A stretch of DNA of 64,000 nt from DATJKD01 sp963728295 (GTDB taxonomy: Bacteria; Pseudomonadota; Gammaproteobacteria; Steroidobacterales; Steroidobacteraceae): contig CAVSKB010000016.1 of assembly GCA_963728295.1 (NCBI GenBank), positions 74,681-138,680 of the forward strand, given 5' to 3'. The notes beneath the pieces were generated by a model, which searched no databases, was not told where the DNA came from, and saw only the letters and a program-made list of their open reading frames with translations. Positions 9,493 through 20,152 of this stretch are shown in pieces (position 1 is the stretch's first letter; each line of letters starts with the position of its first letter). A program made the position numbers and the translations under genes.

Positions 9493-11985
9493 ATGTTCGA
9501 TCGACGCTACAATTCAAGCCCGCTGACGGCGGCCATCCTAGCGACTCTGTACCCGTCTCTCTCCGTGGGCCAGCAAGGCCATACAGGAGTCCGGGCAGCT
9601 CGAAACCATCATCGTGACCGCGACGCGGCGCGAGCTGAATCTGCAGGAGGTCGGGCAGAGCATCACCGCCTTCTCGACTGCCGACATCGAACGGCAGGCG
9701 CTGCAGGACGCCGAGGACGTAATCGGGGCGTTGACGAGCGTGAATCTCGTCAATAACCAGCCGGGCCGCAACCAGATCTTCATGCGCGGCATCTCGACGG
9801 GTTCGGCCGAGTACTACACCGACAGCCAGGTGTCGATATATCTCGACGATCAGCCACTCACGTCGGTCTCGCAGCAGGTCGACATCCGCCCGATCGACAT
9901 CGAGCGGATCGAGTCGCTGCCCGGTCCACAGGGCACGCTGTTCGGGTCGAGCTCGCAGTCGGGGACGCTCCGGTACATCACGAACAAGCCGGATCTTGCA
10001 GGGCTATTCCTCGCAGGTCGACCTCGAGGTGGGCACGATCAAGGGCGGCGAGGAGAGTTACGACGTCAGCGGTCACCTCAACATCCCGATCAACGACCAG
10101 CTTGCCGTGCGCGTCGTCGGCTTCTACAACGACGAAGGCGGCTGGGTCGACAACGTCCCGGGCGAGACGTTCATGGGCGACCGCGACAACGCGGAACTCG
10201 TCGAGGACGACTTCAACGACTTCGAGACCTACGGCGGGCGCATCGCGGCGCGCTGGATGATCAATCCCCAATGGGAGACGACGCTCAGCCTGATCTCGCA
10301 GTGGGCCCGCACGGACGGCAGCTGGGAGTCGGACCCGGCACTCGGCGACTACAAGATCACGCGTTTCTTCAAGGAGTGGCGCGAAGACGAGTGGTACCAG
10401 ACGTCGCTCAACATCAAGGGCGATCTCGGCTTCGCCGACCTGTCGGTCACAGGTTCGTATTTCGATCGCAACGTCGACTACGAATGGGATGACATGACCT
10501 ATGACCAGTGGCGGGCCGGCCATACGCGGGAAGACCTCGTGGCGGTGCACTACCCACCCACGGCCGAGTACCCAAATCTACCTTCCTACTACACATGGGC
10601 CCCGATATACGACACGCTCACTCCCACCGGGGCTCTGATCGGGCAGACATACAACTGGCAGAAGCAGAACCGCGAAACCTTCGAGGTACGCCTGACTTCG
10701 AAGGGCGAGAGCCGGTTCCAGTGGATGGCCGGTCTTTTCTACGAGGACGTCTACGACTGGTGGGACTACGGCACGGAGCTACCGGGTCTGCAGGACACGC
10801 GGGCCTGGGCATATGCGCAGTACTACGCCAAAAATGCTGTGTATGCCGGCTACGATGTCCAGTACCCGATTGCTCCGACCGACATCTACTACCAGAACAT
10901 CTTCGACAAGTCCGTCAAGCAGAAAGCCGTGTTCGGCGAGCTGACCTATGAGCTCACCGAGAAGTGGTCCGTGACGGGCGGGGCGCGCTGGTTCGAGTAC
11001 AACCGTCACGAGGTCGACATCTCGTACGTGCCGGCGGGAATGCCGGTGTGGGACCCGGACGCCGGCCCGATTGACCCTGACGACGGCGAGCCTACGGGCC
11101 AATTCGTGGGCGGGCGCATCGAAAGCTCCGGCACGGACAGCGACACGGTCTTCAAGTTCGCGACCCAGTACAAATTCGACGACGATCGGATGGTGTACCT
11201 GCTGTACAGCGAGGGGTTCCGCCTCGGTGGCAACAACGCGGCGCGCGCGGCCGCAACGGGGCTCGTACCATTGGAGTTCAAGCCGGATAAGCTCCAGAAC
11301 TACGAGGCGGGTCTCAAGAGCACCTGGTTCGAGGATCGCGTGCAGCTCAATGTCTCGGCGTTCTTCATGAAATGGACGGATTTCCAGATCAACAGCGACG
11401 GTCCGGGCGAAGCGCCCTTTTGGGTACGGGGCATCTTCAACGGGAACGATGCGGAGCAGAAGGGTGTCGAGGTAAACGGTGTCTGGAACGTGACTCCGAA
11501 CTTCGTGCTCGAGGGAAGCGTCACGCTGGCCGATCCGGAGTTCACAGAGGAGACGCTTCTTCCCGGCGAGGAGCCGGAGGATCCACACATCGAGCCGGGC
11601 ACGCCGTTGCCGCTGTCGCCGGAGCGGAAATACTGGGTGTCGGCTCGAATACACGATACCCAGCTTCATGTCGTGGGACGGCGACCTCTGGACCCGTTGG
11701 TCGTACAACTATCAGTCGGACACCTGGAAGGACATCGATGCAGCCGTTGCCCGGGATCCCGACCAGAACATCCCTTCCTGGTCGACGAGCAACCTGCAGT
11801 TCGGCTTCAGTCACAGCAGCGGCTGGGAGGCGGCACTGATCGTACGCAACCTGTTCGATGAGCAGAGCGTCAACTGGCTGAGCTCGTCGAATTACGGCGA
11901 GTTCTTCGGCGATCCGCGCTACCGTTTCATCCGCACATTGCAGCAGCCGCGCACGGTCAGTCTGTCGTTTACCAAGAAATGGTGA
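9493..11985 (+). CDS. TonB-dependent outer-membrane receptor (three frameshifts)
   Basis: This is an outer-membrane beta-barrel receptor that imports a substrate using TonB energy. After a signal-like start at ATG 9493, a TonB box-like stretch (SGQLETIIVTATRR) leads into the plug (QEVGQSITAFSTADIE, FMRGISTG, PQGTLFGSSSQSGTLRYI). The barrel follows, with VYLLYSEGFRLGGNNAARA and KPDKLQNYEAGLKSTWFEDR. It ends in an aromatic residue (SLSFTKKW), the usual signal for barrel assembly. About 830 residues once three single-base breaks are corrected: near 9576-9578, 9995-9998 and 11648-11650, each apparently one extra base. No SusD partner follows. Neighbouring peptidases and peptide transporters suggest oligopeptides as cargo, which is inference. 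Confidence 0.88.
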
Positions 11986-12042
11986 CGGACGCGGGCATGG
12001 GCTGACGCCCACGCCGGCGTTCCCTCGCGTGCGAGCGACGAA

Positions 12043-12966
12043 GTGAAGCTCGTCACGACCTCGGTCGTCCGTGGCAGCCAGCAGGGCCAGAGCCACGGCG
12101 GCGTATACCTGATCGATCTCGAGCGCCGCTCGGTGCGTCAGACCATCGACTGGAACAGGGGCGACATCGACTGGCAGGGCCGCGGCTGGGATCGCGGCCT
12201 GCGCGGCATCGCATTCGATGGCGGGCTCGTATACATCGCCGCCAGCGACGAGCTATTCGCGTTCACGCCGGACTTCCGGCCCGCAGGATCCTGGCGGAAT
12301 GCGTATCTCAAGCATTGCCACGAGATCGCGGTCTACGAGCGCAGCCTGTACCTGACCTCGACCGGCTGCGACAGCATCCTCGGGTTCGATCTGGATGCGC
12401 ACGAGTTCCGCTGGGCGATGCATGTCGAGACGGACCAGTTCCGGTTCAAAGGGCGCGTCTTCGACCCCCGCACGAAGGACGGGCCGCTGATGCTGAACAA
12501 GCTGCATATCAACAGCATCCACTGCACTGAGGGCGGGATGTACATCACCGGGCTCCGCACCGGCGGAATGCTGCTCTACAACGGCAGGCAGGTGCAGATG
12601 GCCGCGGAGCTCCCGCCCGGCTCACACAACGCCCAGCCTTTCCGGGACGGCGTATTGTTCAACGACACCGAAGCCGACGCGTTGCGGTACGCCGGTCGCG
12701 GCGAAGGACGCGAAGATCGTGCTCTGAAGGTGCCGCGCTACCCGGAAGGGGAACTACTGAACCGGGATGTCGACGCGACCGGTGTCGCTCGCCAGGCCTT
12801 TGCGCGCGGTCTGTGCGTGCTGTCAGACTCGGTTGTCGCCGGCGGCTCGTCACCGTCGACCGTGACGGTCTATGACCTCGCCGCCAACGAACAGCTGCTG
12901 TCGGTGAACCTTACGATGGATGTGCGCAATGCCATCCATGGCCTCGAAGTCTGGCCCTACGACTGA
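12043..12966 (+). CDS. Uncharacterised propeller-like protein
   Basis: I do not recognise this protein with certainty. It is 307 residues from a GTG start, with no signal peptide or membrane helix. The sequence shows repeated short beta-blade-like units (VYLIDLERRSVRQTIDWN, VYIAASDELFAFTPDF, SLYLTSTGCDSILGFDLD, MYITGLRTGGMLLYNG), suggesting a WD/NHL-like beta-propeller. Conserved-looking His-containing stretches (KLHINSIHCTEGG, PPGSHNAQPFRDGVLFND) resemble uncharacterised propeller families often found near sulfotransferases (TIGR03032/DUF4915 type), but this is a weak resemblance. It follows the TonB receptor by 57 bp and is convergent with the TPR-sulfotransferase, ending 16 bp from it. A joint role with those neighbours is inference. 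Confidence 0.55.
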   Translation: MKLVTTSVVRGSQQGQSHGGVYLIDLERRSVRQTIDWNRGDIDWQGRGWDRGLRGIAFDGGLVYIAASDELFAFTPDFRPAGSWRNAYLKHCHEIAVYERSLYLTSTGCDSILGFDLDAHEFRWAMHVETDQFRFKGRVFDPRTKDGPLMLNKLHINSIHCTEGGMYITGLRTGGMLLYNGRQVQMAAELPPGSHNAQPFRDGVLFNDTEADALRYAGRGEGREDRALKVPRYPEGELLNRDVDATGVARQAFARGLCVLSDSVVAGGSSPSTVTVYDLAANEQLLSVNLTMDVRNAIHGLEVWPYD

Positions 12967-12982
12967 CCCGCGGCACCGCGAC

Positions 12983-15023
12983 TCACTTCCCCGCCCTGCG
13001 GACGACTTCCGGCAGATCGGCGATGATGTCGGCGAACTCGTCTACCCAGAATCCGAGGTGTTTTTCGTAGCGGCGCCAGTACCCGAGCGCGTCGGTGTAG
13101 AGGGGCTGGCGGACCTGTTCGGAGCTCGCGGTCTTGACTGACCGTTGCGTCTCGTGGAAGCGCACGCAAGCTTCCTCGAACGGCAGCCCGCAATGCGCAA
13201 GGATCCTGCGGACTTGCGTCTCGAGGTCGGTGACGGTCTCCTCGTAGTGGACGTCGAGCACCTTGCCGGGGAGAACCTCGTGCCAGTGCCGCATCGTCGC
13301 GTGGTACTGCCGGTAGTAAGCCGCGAGCTCCGACATGTCGTACGTGAAGTGCTGACCCTCGCCCCATAGCTGCCGGTAGCTCCCGAGGCAGCTGTCGCAC
13401 GGGTGGCGGCGAGCGTTGATGATCTTCGCGTTCGGCAGGATCAGGTGCATGAGGCCGATGTGCGAGAAGTTGTTCGGCAGCTTGTCCGTGAAGAACGGTC
13501 TGCTGGTAGAGCGGTAATTCCGGGTCTCCTCGATGTACTGCTGCCCGTACGCGCGGAAGTCCTTCGTTCGCAGGTCGAGCACGGACTTTGGATACGCGAC
13601 GTGATCTCGCCGATAGCGGCCGATGGAGTCGGCGACACGGCTCAGCGTCGGAAGCTCGGCGGTGCCTTCGACCTGGCTGTGACTGGCGAGGATCTGCTCG
13701 ATCAGCGTCGACCCGGAGCGGGGCAGTCCAACGATGAGTATGGGGTCCGGAGCATCGAAGCCAGCGCCCGAGCGTGATTCGAGGAACTCCCGGCTGAAGA
13801 CCTCGATGATCTCCTCGTGGCGGACCTCATTCGCGACCGGATCGTGGGACACGCGCTTGCGCTGCCGCTGGTTGCCCGTGTCGTAGTAATGCCAGGCGGC
13901 CTCGTAGTCGCCCTTGTCCTCATACGCCTTGCCGAGTGCGAAGCGGAAGTGGACGTCGGTGCTCTCGCTCAAGTCGGTGCGCGACACCTGTTTTTCCATC
14001 GCAGCGACTTCGTCGCTCTCGAACCTGAAGACCTTGAGGTTCGCCATGCTCCAGTAGACTTCGCCGAAGTCCGGCCTCAATCGGATTGCCGTGCGGTACG
14101 CCTCTAGCGCCCGGACCTGATCGCCTGCGGTCTTCAGGATGTGGCCATAACCCATCTGCGCACCGGCGACGTCCGGGTTCAGCGCGAGCGACCGGGCGTA
14201 CGCGTCGATGCTTTTCTGGGTCTCGCCAACGTGTGCGTAAGTGGCGCCCAAGCCGGCCCATGCGGCAGGACTGGCCGGGTCCAGCGTCGCAACCGTTCTG
14301 AAGCAGTCGATCGCTTCGCGGTGCCGTCCTGCTTCGCGCAGCAGATTGGCCAGCATCGACCAGGCCACGACAAAGTCCGGTGCCCGCGCAGTCGCGCGCC
14401 GCAGCAGCGCCTCGGCATCGCTGACCCGTCCCTCCTCGCGCATGTAGATGCCGGCCAGGCAGCGCATCGCATCGACGTTGTCCGGATCCTCACGCAAGGC
14501 GTTGCGCAGCGTGTCGATCGCCTCAACCTTGCGATCGGCGCGCAGGTGATCCATCGCGAGGGCGACCTGTGCCCTTGCCCGGCGCTTGCTCGAAGAACTC
14601 CTCGAAGGCCGCATCGGCCTCGCGACCGCGGCCGAGCAGCGCAAGCGACTGCCCGAGCTTCTTGTGCGCACGAGGCAGTCGGGGTTCGAGCTGGATTGCC
14701 CGCTCGAAGCACGGCACCGCCTCTTCGTGACGACCCTGCAGCGCGAGTACGCTGCCGAGATCCTCGTGCAGATGCGGGAAGTCCGGCCGCAGCGACAGCG
14801 CAAGACGCACGGTCTGCTCGGCCTCCGCGTAGCGCGCCTGTTTGCAAAGTGCATGGCCAAGCAGTCGCAGGTGCTCGACGGAGCCCGGGCTGCGGTCGAG
14901 GTAGTCGCGGCAGATCTCTTCGGCCTGCGACGGCCGGTTCGCCCGCAGTGCCTCGAGCGCGGCCCTGACGCTGGCTTCCTTCGCCTTGGACGGCGATGTT
15001 ATTTCAGGTACTTGTCGAACCAT
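12983..15023 (-). CDS. TPR-repeat sulfotransferase-family protein (frameshift near 14573-14578)
   Basis: The N-terminal part (about 380 residues) is a chain of TPR units such as GRHEEAVPCFERAIQLEPRL and AIRLRPDFGEVYWSMANLK. The C-terminal part is a PAPS-dependent sulfotransferase-like domain with the 5'-phosphosulfate loop ILIVGLPRSGSTLIEQIL and the 3'-phosphate motif NARRHPCDSCLGSYRQLW. ATG 15023 starts inside the end of the S9 peptidase gene, implying coupling. The TPR half and the rest are in different frames; an extra G in the AAGGGC run near 14575 explains this. Such fusions are frequent in marine and soil Gammaproteobacteria beside TonB receptors, but their acceptor is unknown. Cytoplasmic location is likely since no signal peptide is seen. 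Confidence 0.85.
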
Positions 15024-16987
15024 GCCTGTACGCGGTGCAGGTAGTCCTTTTCGAACTCCTCGCTCCATCCACTGTGATGCGTATCCGGGTAGACCACCAG
15101 CTGCGTGTCGACGCCTCTGGCGCGCAACGACTGGTAGAAGAGCTCCGCGTTGAGGACGGGCACGTTCCAGTCATCGCGACCGCCGAGGAAGAGTGTCGGC
15201 GTCGTGACCCGTCCCGCCTGCGTCAACGGAGAAAGCCGTTCGTATTTCTCCCGGTTCTCCCACGGAACGCCGAGTTCCCAGTTGTACCACTTCTGATAGA
15301 TGTCGTGACCGTAGTTGGCGACGATCATGCTGTGTCCGGCTCCCGAGGCTGCGGCCTTGAAGCGCTGCGTGCGCGTGATGACCGTGTTGGTCATGTAGCC
15401 GCCGTAGGAATAGCCGAAGACGCCGAGCCTGTCGGGATCGGCGTAGCCGAGGTCGATGACGTGGTCGATGGCCGCGATGAGGTCGTCGTAGTCCGTGATG
15501 CCCCAGGTCTGGTAGATCGCGCGGATGAACGCCTGGTCGCGGCCGGTCGAGCCACGCGGGTTGGGCTCGACGACCACATAGCCGTTCGCCGCCAGGTACT
15601 GTGGCTGGAACCCATAGCCGTACGCGAAGCGGCTGACCGGGCCGCCGTGGATGTGCAGGATCGTCGGATAGCGGCGCTTCGGATCGAAGCCGGGCGGTGT
15701 CGTCACAAACGCCTCGACGAGCGTGCCGTCCGGGCTGCGGAACTCGACCCTGCGCTTGTCGCCGAGCGCGACCGAGCGCAGGTACGCGTCGTTGACATCG
15801 CGTGAGCCGGCGCGGCCGACCTTGGCCAAGCACGTACAGCTCCGGCGCGTCGTTTGCGTTTTCGATGCGGGCGGCGACCGTGCCGCGCGGTGCGACGTCG
15901 AAGGCCGAGACGTGTAGTTCGCCCTCGAGCAGCCGTTCCAGCCGGCCGTCGCGCGGACGGACGCGCGCCAGGTGACCCCCGCCGTCGTTTTCGAACATGA
16001 AATACAGCCACTCGCCGTCGTGCGAGTACTTGAAGCGAGTCGATCCAGCGATCGAGCGCCGGCGGTCAGGATCCGCGGCTCGCCGCCCCCGGCGGGCATC
16101 ACTGCGAGCTGCGGGCTCCCGTAGACCCCGTCCTCAGCCGTCAGGAAGGCGATGAAGCGCCCATCCGGGCTCCACGCCGGTGCGCTCTTGACCCGGTCAT
16201 CGTTCGTGAGCCGGGTGAGCGCCTGGCCGCGATCGGTGTTGTCCGACGCGACGAGCCATAGATCGGTCTTGTAGCTCGCGTCCGGTTCGTCCTCGCGATT
16301 GCTGATGAACACGACGGATCGGCCATCGGGCGACCAGGCGGCGTCCGATTCGCTGAACTGGCCCGCGGTGAGCTGGGTCAGCTTCCCCGACGCGAGTTCG
16401 TAGGCGTACAAATGCTCCGCTCGATCTCCGGTGAGATAGCCGTCGCCGGCGTCTTCCTTGAATTCGAGCCGCGTGATCACCCATGGCTCGGGCTTCTTCT
16501 CCTTCCCGGTTTCCTTGTCGGCGGATTCCGCTAGCTTGCTCTCGGTGAAACTCAGCAGGACCTGCGAATCGTCGGCGGAGAAATTCAGCGCGTCGATCCC
16601 ATGCTCGAACTTCGTTACCTGCTGTGCCTCACCAAAGGCCGCCACCGGCAGCTTCCAGAGCTGGCTCGACCCGGAACGATCCGACAGGAAGTAGAGCGCG
16701 CGCCCATCTCTCGACCAGTACGGAGTCGAGGCTGTCGAGCCCGCTGCCGTGACGGCGCGCGACGGTCCGCCGGTCGTGGGCACGACGTAGATCTGCTTGT
16801 CGACGACGTAGGCCACTTGCAGGCCGTCACGGGAAAGGTACGGGCCGTCCGGTGATTCGATCCGGTTGATGTCATCGAGCGCGACCGATCGCGTGGCGCC
16901 GGCCGCTGCTGGCACCGCGGGGCCGGCCGAGGCCGTCGCAACCGGGAACAGCGCAGCGGCGGCCGTGAGGAGGATGTTACGAAGCAT
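14999..16987 (-). CDS. Secreted S9 prolyl-oligopeptidase-family peptidase (two compensating frame breaks)
   Basis: This is an exported serine peptidase of family S9, cutting short peptides. The signal peptide (MLRNILLTAAAALFPVATASA) is followed by a beta-propeller with TolB-like blades (SESDAAWSPDGRSVVFISNR, SAPAWSPDGRFIAFLTAEDG) and an alpha/beta hydrolase domain. The triad is visible: Ser in GVFGYSYGGYMTN, Asp in LGGRDDWNVP and His in PDTHHSGWSEEF. Between about 16045 and 15828 the reading is in another frame (MFENDGGGHLARVRPRDG), then returns, so two single-base errors cancel out. The encoded 662 residues therefore contain about 70 wrong ones if read straight through. It is in an apparent operon with the TPR-sulfotransferase and divergent from a POT transporter. 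Confidence 0.88.
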   Translation of the reverse strand: MLRNILLTAAAALFPVATASAGPAVPAAAGATRSVALDDINRIESPDGPYLSRDGLQVAYVVDKQIYVVPTTGGPSRAVTAAGSTASTPYWSRDGRALYFLSDRSGSSQLWKLPVAAFGEAQQVTKFEHGIDALNFSADDSQVLLSFTESKLAESADKETGKEKKPEPWVITRLEFKEDAGDGYLTGDRAEHLYAYELASGKLTQLTAGQFSESDAAWSPDGRSVVFISNREDEPDASYKTDLWLVASDNTDRGQALTRLTNDDRVKSAPAWSPDGRFIAFLTAEDGVYGSPQLAVMPAGGGEPRILTAGARSLDRLASSTRTTASGCISCSKTTAGVTWRASVRATAGWNGCSRANYTSRPSTSHRAARSPPASKTQTTRRSCTCLAKVGRAGSRDVNDAYLRSVALGDKRRVEFRSPDGTLVEAFVTTPPGFDPKRRYPTILHIHGGPVSRFAYGYGFQPQYLAANGYVVVEPNPRGSTGRDQAFIRAIYQTWGITDYDDLIAAIDHVIDLGYADPDRLGVFGYSYGGYMTNTVITRTQRFKAAASGAGHSMIVANYGHDIYQKWYNWELGVPWENREKYERLSPLTQAGRVTTPTLFLGGRDDWNVPVLNAELFYQSLRARGVDTQLVVYPDTHHSGWSEEFEKDYLHRVQAWFDKYLK

Positions 16988-17141
16988 TGCACGTTCTGCG
17001 AGGACTGATCCCCTCCTACTCTAATGGCCCGCCGGCAACGATCCAAACGCGCGACGATGGCGGGGTAAGCGCCGAAAGGGCGCACCGAAATCGCGTACTT
17101 GTCTATCCTGTCGCCGCCGATCACGCACGAGGGACGCGCAA

Positions 17142-18627
17142 ATGCCGCTGATGGATGGTTCAAGATCTTTCTTCGGTCATCCCAGCGCCCTCGCCACCCT
17201 GTTCTTCACCGAGATGTGGGAACGCTTCACCTTCTACGGGATGCGCGCCCTGCTGGTGCTGTTCCTGGTCGACGCGGTCGCGAACGGCGGCTACGGCCTG
17301 GACGACAAGACCGCGACCGCGATCTACGGGCTCTATACGGCGTCGGTGTTCATGGCCGCGCTCCCGGGCGGCTGGATCGCGGATCGACTGATCGGCGCGC
17401 AGCGCGCGGTGATCGCCGGCGGCGTCTTCATGACGATCGGCAACCTGATGCTCGCCACACCCGGGCCGCCCGAGCTCTTCTTCTCCGGCCTGCTCGTGAT
17501 CGTGCTCGGCGTTGGGCTCCTGAAACCGAGCATCTCGACCCTGGTAGCGGATCTCTACCCGGAAGGCGGAGGTCGACGCGATGCCGGATTCACGATCTTC
17601 TACATGGGGATCAACACGGGCGCTTTCATCGGCCCATTGATCGCGGGCTGGCTCGCGCTGCGAGTTCGGCTGGCGCGTCGGGTTTCTCGCCGCGGCGATC
17701 GGTATGCCGCTTGGCCTGCTGCAGTTCTGGCTGGCGCGGGCGCGGCTGGGCATCGCGGGCGCGACGCCGCATCGCAACGATGGGGGCGCGGGCCTGCGAG
17801 GCGACTGGCTCAAGCTCGCGCTGGCCGTGGCCGTGCTCGCGGCGCTGATGCTGGTACTGCTCTCGGGCGCGATTGCGGTAAATCCAGCGCCGCTGGCCAA
17901 GGCCGCGGCCTATGTACTGGTCGGTATGGCAGCCGCGTACTTTCTTTATCTATTCACCGGCGCTGGACTCGACGGGATCGAACGGAGGCGCATCGCCGTG
18001 GTGATGGTCATGTTCGTCGCCTGTGCGCTTTTCTGGTCAGGATTTGAGCAGGCGGGCTCCTCGATGAACCTGTTCGCGCAGCGCCACGTGGACCGCTTGA
18101 TCGTTGGGTTTGAGATCCCGGCGGGTTGGCTGCAGTCGGTCCAGCCGCTGTGCGTGATCCTCTTCGCGCCGGCTTTTTCGGCACTGTGGGTCGGTCTCGC
18201 GCGACGCAGTCTCAACCCGGCGGCGCCGCTCAAGTTTGCCTTCGGTCTGCTCCTGATGGGGCTCGGCTTCCTGTTCATGGTCAAGGCGGCGGGGATCGCG
18301 GCCGGCGGGATGAAGTCGCCGGTCTACTGGCTCGTGCTGACCTACCTGGTGCATACGTTCGGCGAGCTTTGCCTGAGCCCGGTCGGTCTGTCGACGGTCA
18401 CCAAGCTCGCCCCGGCACGGTTCGTCGGCCAGATGATGGGCGTGTGGTTTCTTGCGAGCTCGCTCGGCAAGCTCACGGCCGGGCTGATCGCAGGCACCTT
18501 CGACCCGAACGACGTCGCGGCGATGCCCGGCCAGTATCTCAACATCGTTATCTACGGCTGCTCGGTGGGCCTCCTGCTGCTGCTGATCAGCCGCCCGGTC
18601 ACCCGACTCATGGGGGGTGTGCGTTAA
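17142..18627 (+). CDS. POT/PTR-family proton-coupled peptide transporter (frameshift near 17657)
   Basis: This is an inner-membrane symporter that takes up di- and tripeptides with protons. It shows the family's first-helix ExxER signature (FFTEMWERFTFYGMRALL), the helix-5 region FTIFYMGINTGAFIGPLIAG and the helix-10 motif GELCLSPVGLSTVTKLAP. About 495 residues with 12-14 membrane helices. One extra base near 17657 (GCGCTGCGAG) puts the rest in another frame; removing it yields GWLACEFGWRVGFLAAA. ATG 17142 is 154 bp from the divergent S9 peptidase start, so a shared control region is likely. A second POT gene follows, and the pairing suggests the two differ in peptide range, which is inference. 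Confidence 0.9.
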
Positions 18628-18739
18628 GGGACAGGCGGCGGGAATGAGGCTTGTCCCCATTGCGTGTGCAGCGCAACATGGCTGACACTCGCCCGCCATA
18701 CGCGCTCTAGCGCAAGCATTTGACGGAAAAGCACAAATC

Positions 18740-20114
18740 ATGGTCACGACGACTGCATCGATGCCCGCTGTGACGCGGGAAACCTGGCTCGGCCATCCGA
18801 AGGGGCTGTTCCTGCTGTTCGCCACAGAGATGTGGGAACGCTTCAGCTACTACGGCATGCGGGCCCTGCTCGTGCTGTCGCTCGTCGCGGGCGTCCAGAG
18901 CCGCCAACCCCGGCTTCGGCTGGTCGCAGGCGGAAGCGCTCAAGCTCTACGGCCTGTTCACCGGCTTCGTGTACTTCACGCCGCTGATCGGCGGCTGGCT
19001 GGCGGACAATTACCTGGGCCAGCGCAAGTCCGTGATCATCGGCGGCCTCGTGATGGCGGCCGGCCAGTTCACGCTGGCCTCGGCGATCCCGGGCAACCTC
19101 AGCCTCTTTTATGTCGGCCTGGTCCTGCTGGTGATCGGCAACGGCTTCTTCAAGCCGAACATCTCGACCATGGTCGGCGACCTGTACGCCGAAGGCGATG
19201 CGCGCCGCGACGCGCGCCTTCACGATCTTCTACATGGGCATCAACACGGGCGCCTTTCTCGCCCCGCTCGTGTGCTCGACGCTGGGCGAGGACCCCGCCA
19301 TGGGCTGGCGTTACGGCTACATGGCGCCGGCATCGGCATGATCCTGTCGGTGATCATCCAGCTCGCCTTTGCGCGGCGATACCTCGACCAGATCGGCGTC
19401 GTGCCGGCCGCGCACCGCGCGCGCGCGAAGGCGGGCGGCAAGAAGGAGCCGCTCACCCACGAGGAGCTCGATCGCCTGCGCGTGATCTTCATGCTGTTCG
19501 TGTTCGTCGTGCTGTTCTGGGCGGCCTTCGAGCAGGCCGGCGGACTGATGAACCTGTACGCGGCGGACAAGACCGACCGGATGGTGGGCGCGTTCGAGGT
19601 GCCCGCCGGGTGGTTCCAGTCGCTGAACCCGCTCTTCATCGTGCTGCTCGCGCCGCTGTTCTCGATGGCCTGGCAGCGGCTCGGGGCGCGGGGTCGCAAT
19701 CCGCCGACGCCGAACAAGATGGTGTACGGCCTGATCCTGACCGGGATCGGCTTCCTGGCCATGGTCGCTGCGGTCTACGACCAGGCTGCGAACGGCAAGG
19801 CCAGCATGATCTGGCTCGTGATCGCCTACTTCTTCCACACGACGGGCGAGCTCTGCATCTCGCCGGTGGGACTGTCAATGGTGACCAAGCTGGCGCCGCT
19901 GCGACTCGCCTCGCTGATGATGGGCGTCTGGTTCCTGATCAATTTCGTTGCCAACTGGCTCGCCGGCATCATCGGCTCGTTTGCCGAGCAGCTGGGTGAG
20001 CTCACGATCTTCGGTGGCATCGCAGCCACCTTGTTCGTGTTCTCGGTCGTGCTCTGGCTCTTCTCCGGCACTCTTGTGCGCTGGATGCATGGCGCCGAGA
20101 AAGTCACGCACTGA
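18740..20114 (+). CDS. Second POT/PTR-family peptide transporter (three frame breaks)
   Basis: A paralogue of the preceding transporter, with TEMWERFSYYGMRALLVL at the first helix, ISTMVGDLYAEGDARRDA, FWAAFEQAGGLMNLYA and GELCISPVGLSMVTKLAP. Roughly 458 residues. Three single-base breaks divide it: near 18899-18903 (extra C; corrected reading ANPGFGWSQAEALKLYG), near 19213-19217 (extra C; then FTIFYMGINTGAFLAPLVC), and near 19324-19328 (one base missing). The second and third lie about 110 bp apart. All conserved elements survive, so sequencing error is more likely than loss. The start ATG 18740 is 112 bp after the first POT gene. Followed closely by the M2 peptidase, it may form one transcript. 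Confidence 0.88.
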
Positions 20115-20152
20115 CACGACCATCTCCCTTTCCCGATTGCTGGAGTCCGATC

